64,000 bases of DNA. Origin: Adiantum capillus-veneris. Taxonomy: Eukaryota; Streptophyta; Polypodiopsida; Polypodiales; Pteridaceae. A model generated the notes under the pieces. The model was not told the DNA's origin, made no database searches, and was given only the letters and a program-made list of their open reading frames with translations. Shown here piece after piece: positions 34,575-47,265 of this stretch; within the stretch, counting starts at the first letter, position 1; each line of letters begins with the position of its first letter. Position numbers and translations under genes: made by a program. The stretch is taken from NCBI GenBank assembly GCA_014529385.2, contig CM043942.1, positions 61,118,684 through 61,182,683 on the forward strand, given 5' to 3'.

Positions 34575-35560
34575 TCTTATTTTTAAATTCTCTTTTTTGG
34601 CTTGAAAGTGATTTCTATTAGTATTTTGAAAGCCCATAGGGCTGCAACTCCCCTATCCAGACCCCATAGGATACATGAAACAAGCAAAAGACGGGGAGAC
34701 TCTTTCAAACTGAACAATAGATATACAACCGCTAAATCAGAAAATGGGAGTAGAGAAGAGCGGTGGCCGATATTGCCATTGAATGCCATGGCCCATCGTG
34801 AAGAAAGGTGCTGGCTTCCACAGCTTCATGAAAGCCTGGCATTGTCTTTCTCTGTCGTCAGACCTGCCTTGAATCTTGTCGAACTGGTCTTAGCGCGTGT
34901 GTATGATATCCAACCAAAAAGCATACAGTCATTGCTGGAGGCTCACGTATGCCCTCCAGCACAATAGAGCAGCAGGCTCGCCAGACAAACCATTGGCCAA
35001 GGCTACTCATCAACTCCCATTGGAGGTCTCTCTTCTGTGTCCAAGCTACTGCCGACAAGTCAGCATCAGGTACTGCTGAGGTTGACCAGCAACAAGCCGA
35101 ATCCCAAGGCTGTTATGGTCTGTCTCATATCCAAGGACAGACCCTGAACATGCTGACCATGCAACTCTTCCTCAGGTGAAAATCATCTTTGGCAAGAGGG
35201 ATGCCATCACTTAAAGTATCCGAGCCAAATCTGTTGGGCCTGAGGGTTGTCCCAAAGGTAGTGCCGCTGAGTCTCTTGAGGATGTCCACACCCAGGGCAA
35301 GCCGAGGGGTGTCCACCATATGCAGGCTCGATCCCCACTGCAGTCCCTGTGTTTGCGCTACCAGCCACTAAAAACAGTTTCCTGTTGAGCTTGGGTCCAG
35401 CCTAAAGCAGAGTCCAATAATCCATCAAGAAATCGTCTCTGATCCCATGCTGGTGCCAATGCTCCAGTGCTACTAGAGTCGTTTGCTGTCTGAACATGAA
35501 AACGTGTCTCCCAAGCCGGGTTGGTAGCAGAGGCAAAGGGAATTACCTCCCAAAAGTGAA
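34575..35560 (-). mobile_element. 5'-truncated LINE (L1-like) fragment
   Basis: Read on the - strand, about 35330-35190 encodes ACPGCGHPQETQRHYLWDNP, then QAQQIW. This is the reverse-transcriptase zinc-binding domain found at the end of L1-type ORF2. Upstream (35560-35400) LHFWEVIPFASATNPAWETR fits the same frame. The + strand T-rich run at 34579-34598 is consistent with a 3' poly-A tail. It has several stops and sits 8 bp inside the intron's 5' border. Confidence 0.65.
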
Positions 35561-37114
35561 GATGCTGTCAAGTATTATGCGTTTTAATTGAAGACCCTGC
35601 AAAAAATTACGCCCAGCGCACTAATATATACCCTCTCCAAAAGTAATCTGCTTTAATAACTGGCTCCCCAAAAGCTTTTCATTGCGCAATGTCAGCTTTC
35701 TATGAATCACGTCGGGGTTCACGGGCCACGACAGTTGTCCGCATGGCCTTGCTATGTCATCGCTGTGTGTGTGTGTTCTGTTGGGTTAGATCGCCACGAT
35801 ATGACTTTATGACAACTACAAAGCCCTCAATGCATCCATCAAGATGGGGAGAGGGCTCTTAACCCTAATACGCATGTCCTTAGTGACCCACCGTCTCACA
35901 TGAGCCTAGACCTCTTCTCTCCAAGTATCCATAGGTACTATAGGCACATCTGTTGACTAAGAGCTCTTTGTAGAGAGTTGTAGCAATTTATTCATTGTGA
36001 CTCGTGAGGCCCTCCCCTATGGAAGAGAAATAATGCCTCCTATCCTCAAGCTCATTGACCTCTCCTCACGTGGTCCATCTGCATCTCTATCCATGCCAAA
36101 GACGTGTCTTCTGCTTTAACCCTCCATTAGTCGTTGTCAAGAAGTGCGTAGTGCAGTTAAGAGAGCCGGCGGCCGGGCCTCTGACTGTGATAATTCATAG
36201 CAAAATCAAGCGAGTCGTAGAAGAGTCGAAGCAAAAGACACACTTCTAATGAACAAAACTCCAGCAATGAAAGCTTCACTCTAAAAAAAAACCAAGATCA
36301 ACTCAAAACTCTTGTGTGTGTGATGATTTGGTGTAGCCTCGCTCCCAATTGCACTGGTGCAGTGCCTGTTTGCACATTTAAAAACCCTTTCTTCCTCCTT
36401 CAATTCTTCATTGAGGCCATTTCACGAAAGCTTCAACACTTCCATAGACAAGACCAAACACCCTTTTGAAAAAAGAAAACCTTTAATCGGATCACCTCAC
36501 CCGCACGCACGAATACAAGGTAGGATCAATGCGGGACTGCACTAACACACCATAGAAGCCGCTTATGTATCCCTTCTCAGAGAGGCTTAATGAGCTGATC
36601 TCCTCTTTTCACAAATGCTCTTTCCTCCGTAATAGTCATGCCCACCATTGATGATGTGGCATTTTGAGCTATTTTTGGCCATTTTTGGGTTATTTTGACC
36701 ATTTGTAGCTCGAAAATTCCCTTTTCCCCCCTATAAATTTCTTAAACAAGCTAAAAAAAATCCCTATATTTGTAGAATAATCCCCTTGAGCCTACAACAT
36801 AAGCTTGCATATGAATAACCACCAACACTTTGCATATTCTATTAGAAAGCTTGCATAAGCCTCCACCTGGCACAATCTCCTAGATCTTTGTGCATCCATT
36901 CTCATAACTCTGCTTACATACCAGAATTGGTAGAAACATTGGAGAAATAGCTTTACTTCCTCTATCTTGAGAGCACTGAAACTTTGACACTCTTGGCAAA
37001 ACTAACATGAAAATTATTTCCATCATGGAACCTAGATCATAAGGATACACTTGAAATTTTGGAACACTTGGCACGTTTATAATAGAAAATCTTGGCATCA
37101 TGCAACCTTTGGAA
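35561..37114 (+). other. Intron sequence, no gene recognised
   Basis: A short imperfect repeat of TTTTTGGCCATTTTTGGGTTA type occurs at 36660-36715. No credible coding signal is present. Confidence 0.45.
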
Positions 37115-37459
37115 TCAATTTTTGATACACCATTTTAACACAACCCAAATAGTTGTCTGCCAACTTGGTGAACCTGTCTCGAACATACCTTGGGTGTCCA
37201 CTCCACCTGGATGGTATGGTCTCCAAAGATCATGTAGCATACATATCACCCTTCCACAAAGCTCCATGTATTCATGTGCATTGAATTTCCCACCCGGATC
37301 AAAGGACATAATGATTCCATGAGTGTCTGGAATTTTTCTTTGGTCAATAACACCTCCTACATCATAAGCTAGCAAAAAGTAGTCTGACATCCCAATCATA
37401 GCAAAACCCATTGGTGAAATGAATTTAGTCCCTATGATTTCAAGAACATCAGTATGCAT
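37115..37459 (-). pseudogene. Unrecognised open frame interrupted by an LTR
   Basis: A 114-codon open frame with blocks YFLLAYDVGGVIDQRK, HGIIMSFDPGGKFNAHEYME and LCGRVICMLHDLW. I do not recognise it. Its beginning is cut by the LTR at 37461. A further open frame (36880-37101) in a different register follows it, so it may be the tail of a decayed transposon or host gene fragment. Confidence 0.3.
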
Positions 37460-37460
37460 G

Positions 37461-38144
37461 TGTCACGGGAGAGGCACCACGTGCCAACGCAAAGGAACAG
37501 ATTGAATAGACTTTTAGCACTTCAATAACAAGCGAATGGAAAGAGAGAGAGAGCACAGGCGACACGGAGTGGCGGAATTCCACCCCAGAGAGTAGTGGCC
37601 CCAAATCTTGGCGCCCCTTTCAATATTTCTTTATGTTACTTGAACTCGGTACAATACCGGTACTCCACCCTCTCCACCTTTGTAGTGAAGCCTGCCACAG
37701 AATGAGCCCTCTACACATATTTAAAGCCCCTTGGCCTCAAAAGCAGTTACCTGAAAAGTATTAAACTCAAAAGCATCTGGTCCAAAAGCGCTGACCCAAA
37801 AAGCTGCCAGCACGTTTTGCGAAAATCCTTACAGGCTGCCACGTCAGCATAGTCAGTGCAAATTGTGTAATTCCGTACTGTTTGCCACATCAGCAGTTCA
37901 GCGCAAGTTGCGGAAATCCGTACAACTGCCACGTTTTCAACTGACGCAAGAAATTGTGTGTATGCTTGTTGTGCTTTATTTTGAGTCACGTGGGCCCCAT
38001 CAAACGAGGTCCCATTAGTTGGTGGGAACTTCTACTGCTTCTTCTTCTGCAACTGCTTCTGCTTCCTAGGGTTTAGGCCCCTCGATCGGGATTTGAAGGT
38101 TGGTTTCGTTCTTCAGTGACTTGACACGTTAGCAAATTCTGACA
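37461..38144 (-). repeat. LTR of a further Ty3-type element, with polypurine tract
   Basis: 684 bp, TGTCACGGGAGAGGC to AATTCTGACA on the + strand. The adjacent TGCCTCCCTTCTTGAAAG (38145-38162) reads on the - strand as a polypurine tract running into the LTR. It is therefore a 3' LTR. The rest of the element is missing; a diverged relative is at 24885. Confidence 0.65.
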
Positions 38145-38887
38145 TGCCTCCCTTCTTGAAAGAAAGTAATCGTTCACGATTATAGCATACTTGCAAAACA
38201 ACTCAAGTTAGGTCAAAAATTTCCAAGGGTCATTCCGAGGGACAATTAATTTTCTTATTTCAAATTGGAACTCTTGATTTCCTGGGTCGTTTGCTTCCCA
38301 GAAGAATCTCATCCAATAAGGAGTCTCATTCCAGATCGGAACTCTTGATATCCTGGGTCGTTGAGTTCTTAGAAGTATCTCATCCAAAAAGGAATATTCA
38401 GTGGTTGGCACATCACAATGCAACACAAATGCTTTCATATGCATGTTGCAAGACACAACGAACAACGTCGATGAGCACTCCCCTGAGACAGATGGTCTGC
38501 GGTATGAAGCTGCTCAACGACTACCTCGTCATTCCCCTTGCAAATAACCTAAAAAGGTCCGGGCCATGAGATCAGAGGACCGATACAACCAACTGCTCCC
38601 CAGACCGCAGTCTGCGTCGCTTGGAGGTTCAAGCATACAACCAAATGCTCCCCAGGCATCCCGTCTGCGTCGTTCGGAGGTTTTCCAGCATACAACGAAA
38701 CGCTCCGCAGACATTCCGTCTGCGTCGCTCCGAGGTTTTCAAGCATAGAACAAAACGCTCCCCAGACATCCCGTTTGCGTCGTTGTGAGGTTCAGACAAT
38801 ACCAAAACAACATTTCTCACTACTCTACCCGGGAGTAAAATCACCAATCCTTGAAACCAGTATTAAAACGAGAGTCAAATAGAGGTG
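38145..38887 (-). repeat. Internal remnant with a 55-60-bp minisatellite
   Basis: At 38580-38800 four units of about 57 bp follow the pattern ACAACNAAACGCTCCCCAGAC, then CCGTCTGCGTCG and GAGGTTT. The same kind of repeat is at 31700-31930 in the other giant intron. No coding sequence is recognised. Confidence 0.6.
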
Positions 38888-41061
38888 TTGAGCATGAAGT
38901 GGCAAAGAAGAATTTTCCCCACCAGGAGGTTTTTCCGACCCTCCCCCTTCCCCATCTATGCCAAGGATTGCACCAAATCCTATGGAGGCTTTGGTCCAGA
39001 CGATGATGGACATGATGATACGATAAGAATCGCAACACGCCGCCTTGGAGCGCGAGCGGGAGAAAGAAAGACAGAATTCAATTGTGAATGCGAAGAAAGA
39101 ACGACAGCCTTAGAGCGTGAGCGCGAGCAAGTGCGCTTGGCGGCCGGAGAAAGAAAGGCAGAACTGGATCGCGGGCGCAAAGAAAGAAAGGCAGAATTGG
39201 ATCGCGAGGGCGAAGAAAGACGATCGGCCTTGGAGTTAGAGCGTGAGGCGCAGAGAGACCAATGCATGCAAGAGTTGGTCGTACAGGTACTCACCTCGAA
39301 ACCTGAGCCGGCCAAAGATGTTGGTGGTTCATCAAGTGGTGCAAGCTGAGATTCGGACTCCAACAACCCCGTCACAGAAAAGTTGACATATAGTAAGTAT
39401 GACGGTAAGATGGATGCTAATGCTATTCATTCTTGGTTGCATCAATTAATGCTTATTTTGTGACAATTAAGAAGACAGGGAATAGTAAAGTTTTGACGGC
39501 AGCCATGTATCTTGCCGGTGATGCCATTAATTGGTATCAAGTGTGGTAAGAGGAGCAATTGGCCGCGCACCTAGAGGAAGCCGAGGTAGGCGTGCCCCTT
39601 TCTTTCAATTGGGCCGACTTCCAAGACAAGCTCAAGGCTGCCACCTCAGTACCTAGCGCAGTTCAAGGAAGATTGGCACAATCTTAAGCAAAATGGTACT
39701 CCAGTCATGTCTTTCTAACCGTATTTTGCAGCTTGGCACCCAATTACGCAAATCGGATGCAAAGCGCAAAGAGGCATTCATTTTCGGGTTGGACGACTGT
39801 ATCAGGTTTGATGTCGAAGTCTTCGATCCCGTCAATCTCAACAAGGCGGTAGCGATTTCTCTCGCACAGGAGATGAAGCACAATAAGCCTATAAGGGAAT
39901 GCCTAACGAGAACAAGACTTCTCAAAGTACATCTCAGACTTCTCAGAACCCTCAGAACGGTAAGAATGATAACTCTTCTAACCAATCTTCCTCTGGTCTC
40001 TCAGAAAAGGACTCTCTAAATTAACGTAAGTGTAAAGCAAACACAATTGCTAAACCTAAGCTCACTCCAGATTAAAAGGCAGAACAAGGAATTTTAGGAG
40101 GATACATCACGTCGGAATTACAAAGCATTGATTCTAAGGAAGGTAGATGTTATCATTGTCACATCAAAGGTCACATAAAAAGAACATGTCCTAAGCTTGA
40201 CTCTAATGAATCTAAAGAACCCACAGAACCCACATCCTCTGTCAATGCAAGAAATGAGAACACGTATGTGACCCAAGTTTCTCATGATCCTCCCATTGAT
40301 GAGTCTCTCATTAGATGTTATGATCATCTGAAGGGTCAGCATTTTGTCATATTGTTTGACCCAGGCAGTATGCATGATGTGATTAGTGACTCTCTTGTCG
40401 AAAGAGCCCGCTTGGAGGTTAGCAAGATATCTCCTTTCGAGGTGTCGGACTTCGCTCCCGGTATAGACTCTCTCATCACGCAAGAATGCCTAATGTTTTG
40501 TTCACTGTTCAACAAGCGTCCTTCCGCAGAAAATTTGTCGTCTCTCCTCTTTCAGAATGTGATATGCTTTTAGGCATATTCGATGGTTTCGTGAGCATAA
40601 ACCTCTCATTGATTGGGCAGCTAATACTTTCAATTTCTATGCCAAGAGTGACTCTCCCATTGTCATCCGTGGGGAGCAAGTTGTTCATTCTTCATCTCTC
40701 GTTTCTAATGTGCAGGCGAAGATTGAAAAAATCAGGAGAAGGAGGCTCTCTCAGTCTTGTCTTCTCCAAAGCATGACACACATGATTTGCATGATAATGA
40801 TGTGATTATTCACAAGCACGATGATTTGCAGGATAAAGATGTGATTGTTTACAAGGATGATGGTTTAGTTGATGCTTTGTCTAGTGAAGCTAACCTCATT
40901 GCTTGATTTGATCAATTACTAAGAACTGATCTTGGCTCTCGAGTCGAGGTCCAAAGAACCCTCACAGGAAGTATTATGTATGCGCATGATAGTCAGTATG
41001 CATTGTTCGAGTGTTTCATTCGTGATGGTTTCCTGTATTTTAGTCACCGTGGTTATGTTAT
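38888..41061 (+). pseudogene. Element C0: gag-protease element of family B, 5' part (outermost of the nest)
   Basis: 5'-truncated. It carries the charged coiled coil (38900-39340: LEREREQVRLAAGERKAELD and similar), decayed gag fold blocks (39350-39700), KEAFIFGLDDCIRFDVEVFD (39760-39830) and a zinc knuckle near 40150. The protease segment has FVILFDPGSMHDVIS (40342-40386). The frame stops at codon YV at 41055, where another element begins. The missing continuation (MIPFHRHAILYDEHD) is found at 58369, so 38888-41061 and 58369-59027 are halves of one element. Confidence 0.75.
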
Positions 41062-42246
41062 TGTCACGTGCACATCTAACCCTTTGTGTACGGGACTAGG
41101 GTTCAATTCAGTTCCGTTAGCCTAGCTTAGGAAGTGTTCTGGCACTTTTGTGAGTCTGTTCGCAGACTATGCATGTCCAGGCACTTAGAGTAGATGCATA
41201 TCCTCTGGTTGCACACAACATGATCATCAGCAGTACCATCAAATTTCATCAGGAGCATGTTACAGTGCAGAAAACCTATTTTCCCTATTTTAGCCATTTT
41301 TCACTTATTATTTTTGTTGGGAACTGGGTAGAGCAAATTGCCTAAGCAAGTATGTAAGAAACCCTAGCGCTAGCATTTATGGCAGAAGAGGCAGCAGGAA
41401 TTGATTGTTCAATATGCACCTTCTCGGCAAGACTCCCCAACAATGACCACCTAGCGTTTTTGGAGCAGACATACCTAGCGTTTTCTGCTGTAGCAACCTA
41501 GCGTTTTCATCAAGATTCAGCCCTGGCATTTGCAGTTGCAGATCAGCCCTGGCGATAGCAGATCCCATCATTCAGCTAGTGTTTTTGCATCAAGTACCAG
41601 ATCAGCCCTACTGTTTTTGAATCAGTAGTACAACATACGTTTTGCATATTCTCCGCGACGGAACTAGCATATAGACCAGCGTTTTCAGTTTTCAGCATAG
41701 AGACACCGCAGTAGAACCCCCAAACCTCGCAGATCTCACCTTCTTGTAGCAGCAAATCCTCGCTGCACGGTCAGATCCACCGAAGTTTGCGGATTCAGCC
41801 AGGAAAACGCAGATTTCAGCATCTGTGTTTTTAGACGTCGTCGTCGCATCATCGTCATCGCCATCGTCACCGACATAGAGTTAGAATTCAGCAGATACAA
41901 GATTTGCAGATTTCAGCCATTAGCGTTTTTAGATTTCAGCCCGTTTCGTCGCCGTACTCATCGTCGTCGACATCGTTGGCAAGTCCATAATAGTAGACCG
42001 CTCTCGCCATAGAGAGTGGGGCCTTTGGAGAAGGGTTTGACAACATTCTGGTGTCGTTTTCTTCTCTCTTTATCTCTCAGTCTCAACACCTTCATTCACA
42101 GTGTTCACCACTTTGTTTGTGTCCTTTGCACTCTCTCACCAAAGGAATGGAAGGCTCTCCCTTTCGTAAGTAAAAGGAACCCTTGAGCACAGTTCGGAGC
42201 ACTCATCTTGAGCAAAGTTCAACTTTCACTTCCGTTGCACCTGACA
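41062..42246 (+). repeat. Element C1 5' LTR
   Basis: 1,185 bp, TGTCACGTGCACATCT to GCACCTGACA. It includes the uninterrupted target AGATGCATATCC (41191-41202) that the DNA transposon has split in the sister LTR. It contains repeated CTAGCGTTTT words. Confidence 0.85.
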
Positions 42247-42247
42247 T

Positions 42248-42260
42248 TGGTATCAGAGCT
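42248..42260 (+). promoter_or_regulatory. Element C1 primer-binding site (initiator Met tRNA)
   Basis: TGGTATCAGAGCT, one base after the LTR, is the standard plant retrotransposon site complementary to initiator-Met tRNA. Confidence 0.9.
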
Positions 42261-42697
42261 TTGACAGTGTTGTGTATTACTCAAGGAAAGAACCACAATA
42301 TTTTTTTTTTGCTTGTTGCGGTCGCACGTAACCCAAGTCCTCTTGAGCGTGTCGATCCCTAGTTGTGTTTTGAAGCGTGACAAGAAACCCAAGAAAGAAG
42401 GGCTTGTCCAGCCTCCCCTTGTTTCTCTTTTCACTCATTGAGAGCGGACTGTGCACTTAGCTGTCAACCAATCGACGTGAGTTGGGAAAAAGCAACCTTG
42501 GTGTGAGCGCAAGGCCGCCAAGGGGTGCGCCCGCAGGTAAGAGAAAAGCTGGGTAAGAGAAGATCCTTCTCTAGCACACATTGCAAGCTAAAGAAGAACC
42601 TCAAGAACCTCAAGACTCCAGAACCTCAAGAACCTCAAGACTCAAGAACCCAAGAACCCAAGTTCCTTGTGAACTTAAGAACCCAAGACTTCAATGT

Positions 42698-43850
42698 ATG
42701 GTCATTACCCGAAGGGGAATGGATACTTCGCATGGAGGTGATGAGCATGGCAGTGGCAAAGAAGAATTTTCTCCACCAGAAGGTTTTTCTGACCCTCCCC
42801 CTTCCCCATCTACGCCAAGGATTGCACCAAATCCTATGGAGGGTTTGGTCAAGTCGATGATGGACATGATGGTACACCAAGAAGCGCAACGCGTTACCTT
42901 GGAGCGTGAGCACCAAGAAAGACACGCATCCTCGGATTGCGAGCGTGATCAAGCGCGCTTGGCGGCCGAGGAACGAATGGCTCGCGAGCGTGAACAAGCG
43001 CGCTTGGCGGCTGAGGAACGAATGGCTCGCGAGCATGAATAAGCGCGCTAGAAAGACAGGCATCCTCGGATTTTGAGCGTGATCAAGCACGCTTGGCGGC
43101 CAAGGAACGAAAAGAAAGAAAAGTAGAAAGAAGGGAAGCTATTGAGTGTGAGCGTGAGAAAGCGTGCTTGGCGGCCGAGGAAAGACGAGCGACCTTGGAA
43201 GCAGAGCGTGAGGTGCAGAGAGACCTATGCATGGACGAGTTGGTCCGACAGGTTCTCATCTCGAAACCTGAGCCGGCCAAAGATGTTGGTGGTTCATCAA
43301 GTGGCGCAAGCCGAGATTCAGACTCCAACAACCTCGTCACCGAGAAGATCACGTTCAGTAAGTATGATGGTAAGATGGATGCTAGTGTTATTCATTCTTG
43401 GTTGCATCAATTTAATGCTTATTTTGCGACAACTAAGAAGACAAGGAATATCATGGTTTTGACGGTAGCCATATACCTTGTTGGTGATGCCATTAATTGG
43501 TACCATGCATGGCAAGAGGCACAGTTGACCGCGCACCTAGAGGAAGCTGAGGAATGCGTGCCCGTTTCTTTCAATTGGGCTGACTTCCAAGACAAGCTCA
43601 AGGCGCGGTTTATGCCACCCTAGCACCTCGCACGGTTGAAAGAGGATTGACACAATCTCAAGCAAAATGGTATGCCAGTCATGTCTTTTTCTAACCGTGT
43701 TTTGTAGCTCGGCACCCAATTACGCAAATCGGATGATGAACGCAAAGAGGCTTTCCTTTTTGGGTTGGACGAATATACCAAGTTTGATGTTGAAGTCTTC
43801 GACCCCGTGGATCTCAACAAGGCGGTAGCAATTGCTCTCTCTCCTAAGCA
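42698..43850 (+). pseudogene. Element C1 gag
   Basis: The start MVITRRGMDTSHGGDE matches element B. A Pro-rich stretch and a charged repeat (QARLAAEERMAREREQARLA) follow, with a TAA at 43040 inside the repeat. The gag fold follows in another frame (43093-43623): KITFSKYDGK, HSWLHQFNAY, YLVGDAINWYHAWQEAQ and DFQDKLKARFMPP. A stop comes at 43621, then EAFLFGLDEYTKFDVEVFDP. A leader of CCTCAAGAACCTCAAGACT repeats lies at 42590-42670. Confidence 0.8.
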
Positions 43851-45243
43851 ATGAAGAACAACAAGGGAAAGCCTAAGGAAAACAAGACTTCTTCAAGTAC
43901 CACTCAGACTTCTCAGAATGGTAAGAACGGTAAGAATGGTAACACTTCTAACCAATCTTCATCTAGTCTCTCAGAAAAGAACTCTCGAAATGAACCTAAG
44001 GGTAAGGCTAACACAATTGCTAAACCTAAGCTCACGCCATATGAAAAGGCAGAAAAAGAGAATTTTAGGAGGATACATCACGTAGGAAGAACAAAGCATT
44101 TATTCTAAGGAAGGTCAATGTTATCATTGTCACATCAAGGGTCACATAAAAAGAACATGTCCTAAGCTTGAGTCTAATGAATCTAAAGAACCCAGAGAAT
44201 CCACGTTCTCTGTCAATGCAATAAATGAGAACACGAGTGTGACCCAAGTTTCTAATGATCCTCCCATTGATGAGTCTCACATTAAGTGTTATGGTCATGT
44301 GAAGGGTCAGCGTTTTGTCATATTGTTTGACCTAAGCAATATGCATGATGTGATTAGTGACTCTCTTGTCGAAAGAGCCCGTTTGAAGGTTAGCAAGACA
44401 TCTCCTTTCGAGGTGTCGGGCTTCGCTCCCGGTATGGACTCTCTCATCACGCAAGAGTGCCTTGATGTTTTGTTCACTGTTCAACAAGCGTCCTTCCGCA
44501 TAAAATTTGTAGTCTCTCCTCTCTCAGGATGTGATATGCCTTTAGGCATTCGATGGTTTCGTGAGCATAACCCTCTCATTGATTGAGCAGCTAATATGTT
44601 CACTTTCAATGCTAAAAGTGACTCTCCCATTGTCATTCATGGGGAGCCAGTTGTTCATTCTTCATCTCTCATTTCTAATGTGCAGGCGAAGATTGAAAAG
44701 AATCAAGAGAAGGAGACTCTCTCAGTCTCTTCTTTTCCAAAGCTCGACACACATGATTTGCATGATAATGATAAGCATGATGAATTGCATGATCAAGATA
44801 TGATTTATTCACGAGCATGTTGATTTGCAGAATACAGATGTGATTGTTCAGAAGGATGATGGTTTAGTTGATACTTTTTCTAGTGAAGCTAACCTCATTG
44901 CAAATTTAATCAATCACGAAGAACCGATCTTGACTCTCGAGTTGAGGTCCAAAGAACCCCCATAGGAAGTATTATGTGTTCGAATGATTAGTCAGCACGC
45001 ATTGTTCGAGTGTTTCATTCGTGATGCTTTCCTGTATTTTAGTCACCGTCCTTATGTGATCCCTTTTCACAGGCATGCCATCTTGTACGATGAACACGAT
45101 TCACTCATGAATGAGTACGGATGTATAGGGATTATTCATGAAAAGATGAAATGTTTGTATTCAAGGAATTCACATTCCATGTCTCTTCCTTGGCATGACA
45201 CAGTATCGGAAAGAGCACAAGAAGGATTGAGCATCAAGCATCG
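43851..45243 (+). pseudogene. Element C1 zinc knuckle, protease-like region and tail
   Basis: A Lys/Asn/Ser-rich linker (43851-44108) leads to the knuckle CYHCHIKGHIKRTC (about 44119-44160). The protease-like frame 44239-44586 has FVILFDLSNMHDVIS, so the active-site triplet is altered to D-L-S. It ends LGIRWFREHNPLID and a stop. A short His/Asp-rich tract (DTHDLHDNDKHDELHDQD) follows near 44748-44801. The conserved tail ALFECFIRDAFLYFS to ERAQEGLSIKHR ends exactly at the solo LTR. Confidence 0.75.
45239..45243. repeat. Target-site duplication of the solo LTR (CATCG), left
   Basis: CATCG here and at 56677-56681 flank the LTR pieces 45244-45398 and 55622-56676. The undisturbed sequence AAGCATCGGCAT is seen at about 58547-58558. 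Confidence 0.88.
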
Positions 45244-45398
45244 TGTCACGTGACACATCCAACCCTATGTGTCCGTGGACAAGCTACAGCATGACCAGGG
45301 TTCAGTTCAGTCAAGTCAGTTTAGAATAGGAAGTGATCTGGCACTTTTGTGAGTCTGTTCGCAGACCGTGCATGCCCAGACACTTATATAAGATGCAT

Positions 45399-45431
45399 GG
45401 GTATAAGCATGTTAACTTGTCATGCTTTTTG
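45399..45431 (+). repeat. Left terminal inverted repeat of the DNA transposon
   Basis: 33 bp beginning GGGTATAAGCATGTTAAC, an exact reverse complement of 55585-55617. The following base pairs diverge. Confidence 0.92.
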
Positions 45432-47265
45432 TGCTAGTTATCATGTGGCAACAAGCATATCTTGTAAGCATAATAAGAGTGTAACTTTTCAAACGTGGAT
45501 TCCCACGCATCGAATATTTCAAAATAGGGAGACCACCCTGAATCCACTTTCCTGACCATTTACGCAGTGTTACTCTGAGGGGAGTGGGGCAGTCAAAATG
45601 TGTGGAGAGAAGCGGAGTGGGGCAGTCAACATGCATGCAGAGAAGCGGGACGCAGGGGCCAGAGGTAAGAGAGAACCAAAAACAAAGTCGACCCCTGAAC
45701 TTTCTGCTGCTTCTTCTCCGCCCCGAAAAAGGGTGAAGCTCTCTGATTCCCCAGCATCCCCAATGGCAAAGACCTTGCATACAAAGGGGAAGGATGACTC
45801 AGGTACTCTTTCTCTCTCTCTCTACCTCATTATGATTTGCGAGGATAGTAGCTGGTGCTGTCTTGGCTGGAGAGTTGTCCCTTGATGTCGGCTTTAGCAG
45901 TAGGACATCTTGTGAATAGTCACTTGAAATACAATCGCTCAAGTCGAAGTCTGGCTCAAGAAGCACAAACCAGTGTTTGATTTGAACCTTGAAATTGGAA
46001 GGAAGTGCTCAATACTGCACTTTCCTACTGCTAATCTTGTGACATTGGGGGTGTGTAGGCCGATGGAAAGCTCCAAAGTTTACAGTCCCAGTACAGAGCA
46101 AGTTCTGTATTACAGCAGAAGAGTTCAATGATGTTCATGGCCTCTCCCTGGCTGGTGCCAAACCCCAACTAGTGAGGTGGGATCAAATCAGTGATGTGGA
46201 GTGGTTCACTGTTTTCAGAGAGTCAAAGAATCGTAGTCACTATCGCATTAAATGCAGTTGTTTGCGTACTGATATGTTCGACCAGGTGATGCAGCTGCAT
46301 TACAAGGTGTACCAGAAGCCCCCAACAAACATGGAGATCAACTCTGCATTCGCCAAGGGGTTTGTAAAAGAATTCAGCCCAGTGGCAATTGCAAGTAGCT
46401 CAGCCATGCAATTCAATTGGGCTGAATTCGCTGTCCAGCATTTGCAGGACCTTCGAGAGAAAGGGTACTACGAGGCCCATGTCGAAAAGTGGAGGATGCG
46501 CAATGTATGTCTAAACATCGAGGAGGCGCAAGCTGAAATGAAGGAGGATACCAAGGAGACACCCATCTCTCGCCACAACACTCACCTGCAGGCTGAAAGC
46601 CTGTCATTTTTTGGCGTTGAGAATTTGCAGGACATAAAGGTTGCCTCTGAAATTCTTGGCAAACAACTGCAAGATGCTAAAGAACATCTTCTAACTGCAA
46701 AATCAGACTTTGAAGCTGCGAGGGTTGTCCAAGCAAGCAATGCTAGGGTCACCCCAATTGTGCTTGCTATGAGACAAAAGCTTCACGACGCTGAAAATGA
46801 ATTACAGAGGTTACTACAGAGCGACAGCGTGGATGCAAAGAGGGAAATAGATTGTAAAATATAAATAGAGACATTTAAAGAGACATTGGAAGGTTTGGCA
46901 TTTCCTGACAGTGAGGACACTCTTGCTGCTGACTCAACTTGTCAACGTGTAAGTGCGTGACTTTTATGCTTCTACCGTATGATTGGAATATGTGCACAAC
47001 AAACCTATGTACTTACCATGCTCCTCTTTTTTTTGGTGTGCAGAGTAATGTGGAGGTTATGGAAGCAAAAGTGAATGCATGTGAAGGTCAACTGCAGCTC
47101 CTAATGCACATGAGAAAGATGCTACAAGGCTCCTCCATTCCCACTGCCCTGTGTAATATGGCTATGGACACTTTTATCGAAAGTATAGAAGGGGTATGCG
47201 ATGGGACGATGATCAACCCGTGCAGTGGTTGCAGTTTGCCACTTGAAGTAAAGGGAATCTCCGCC

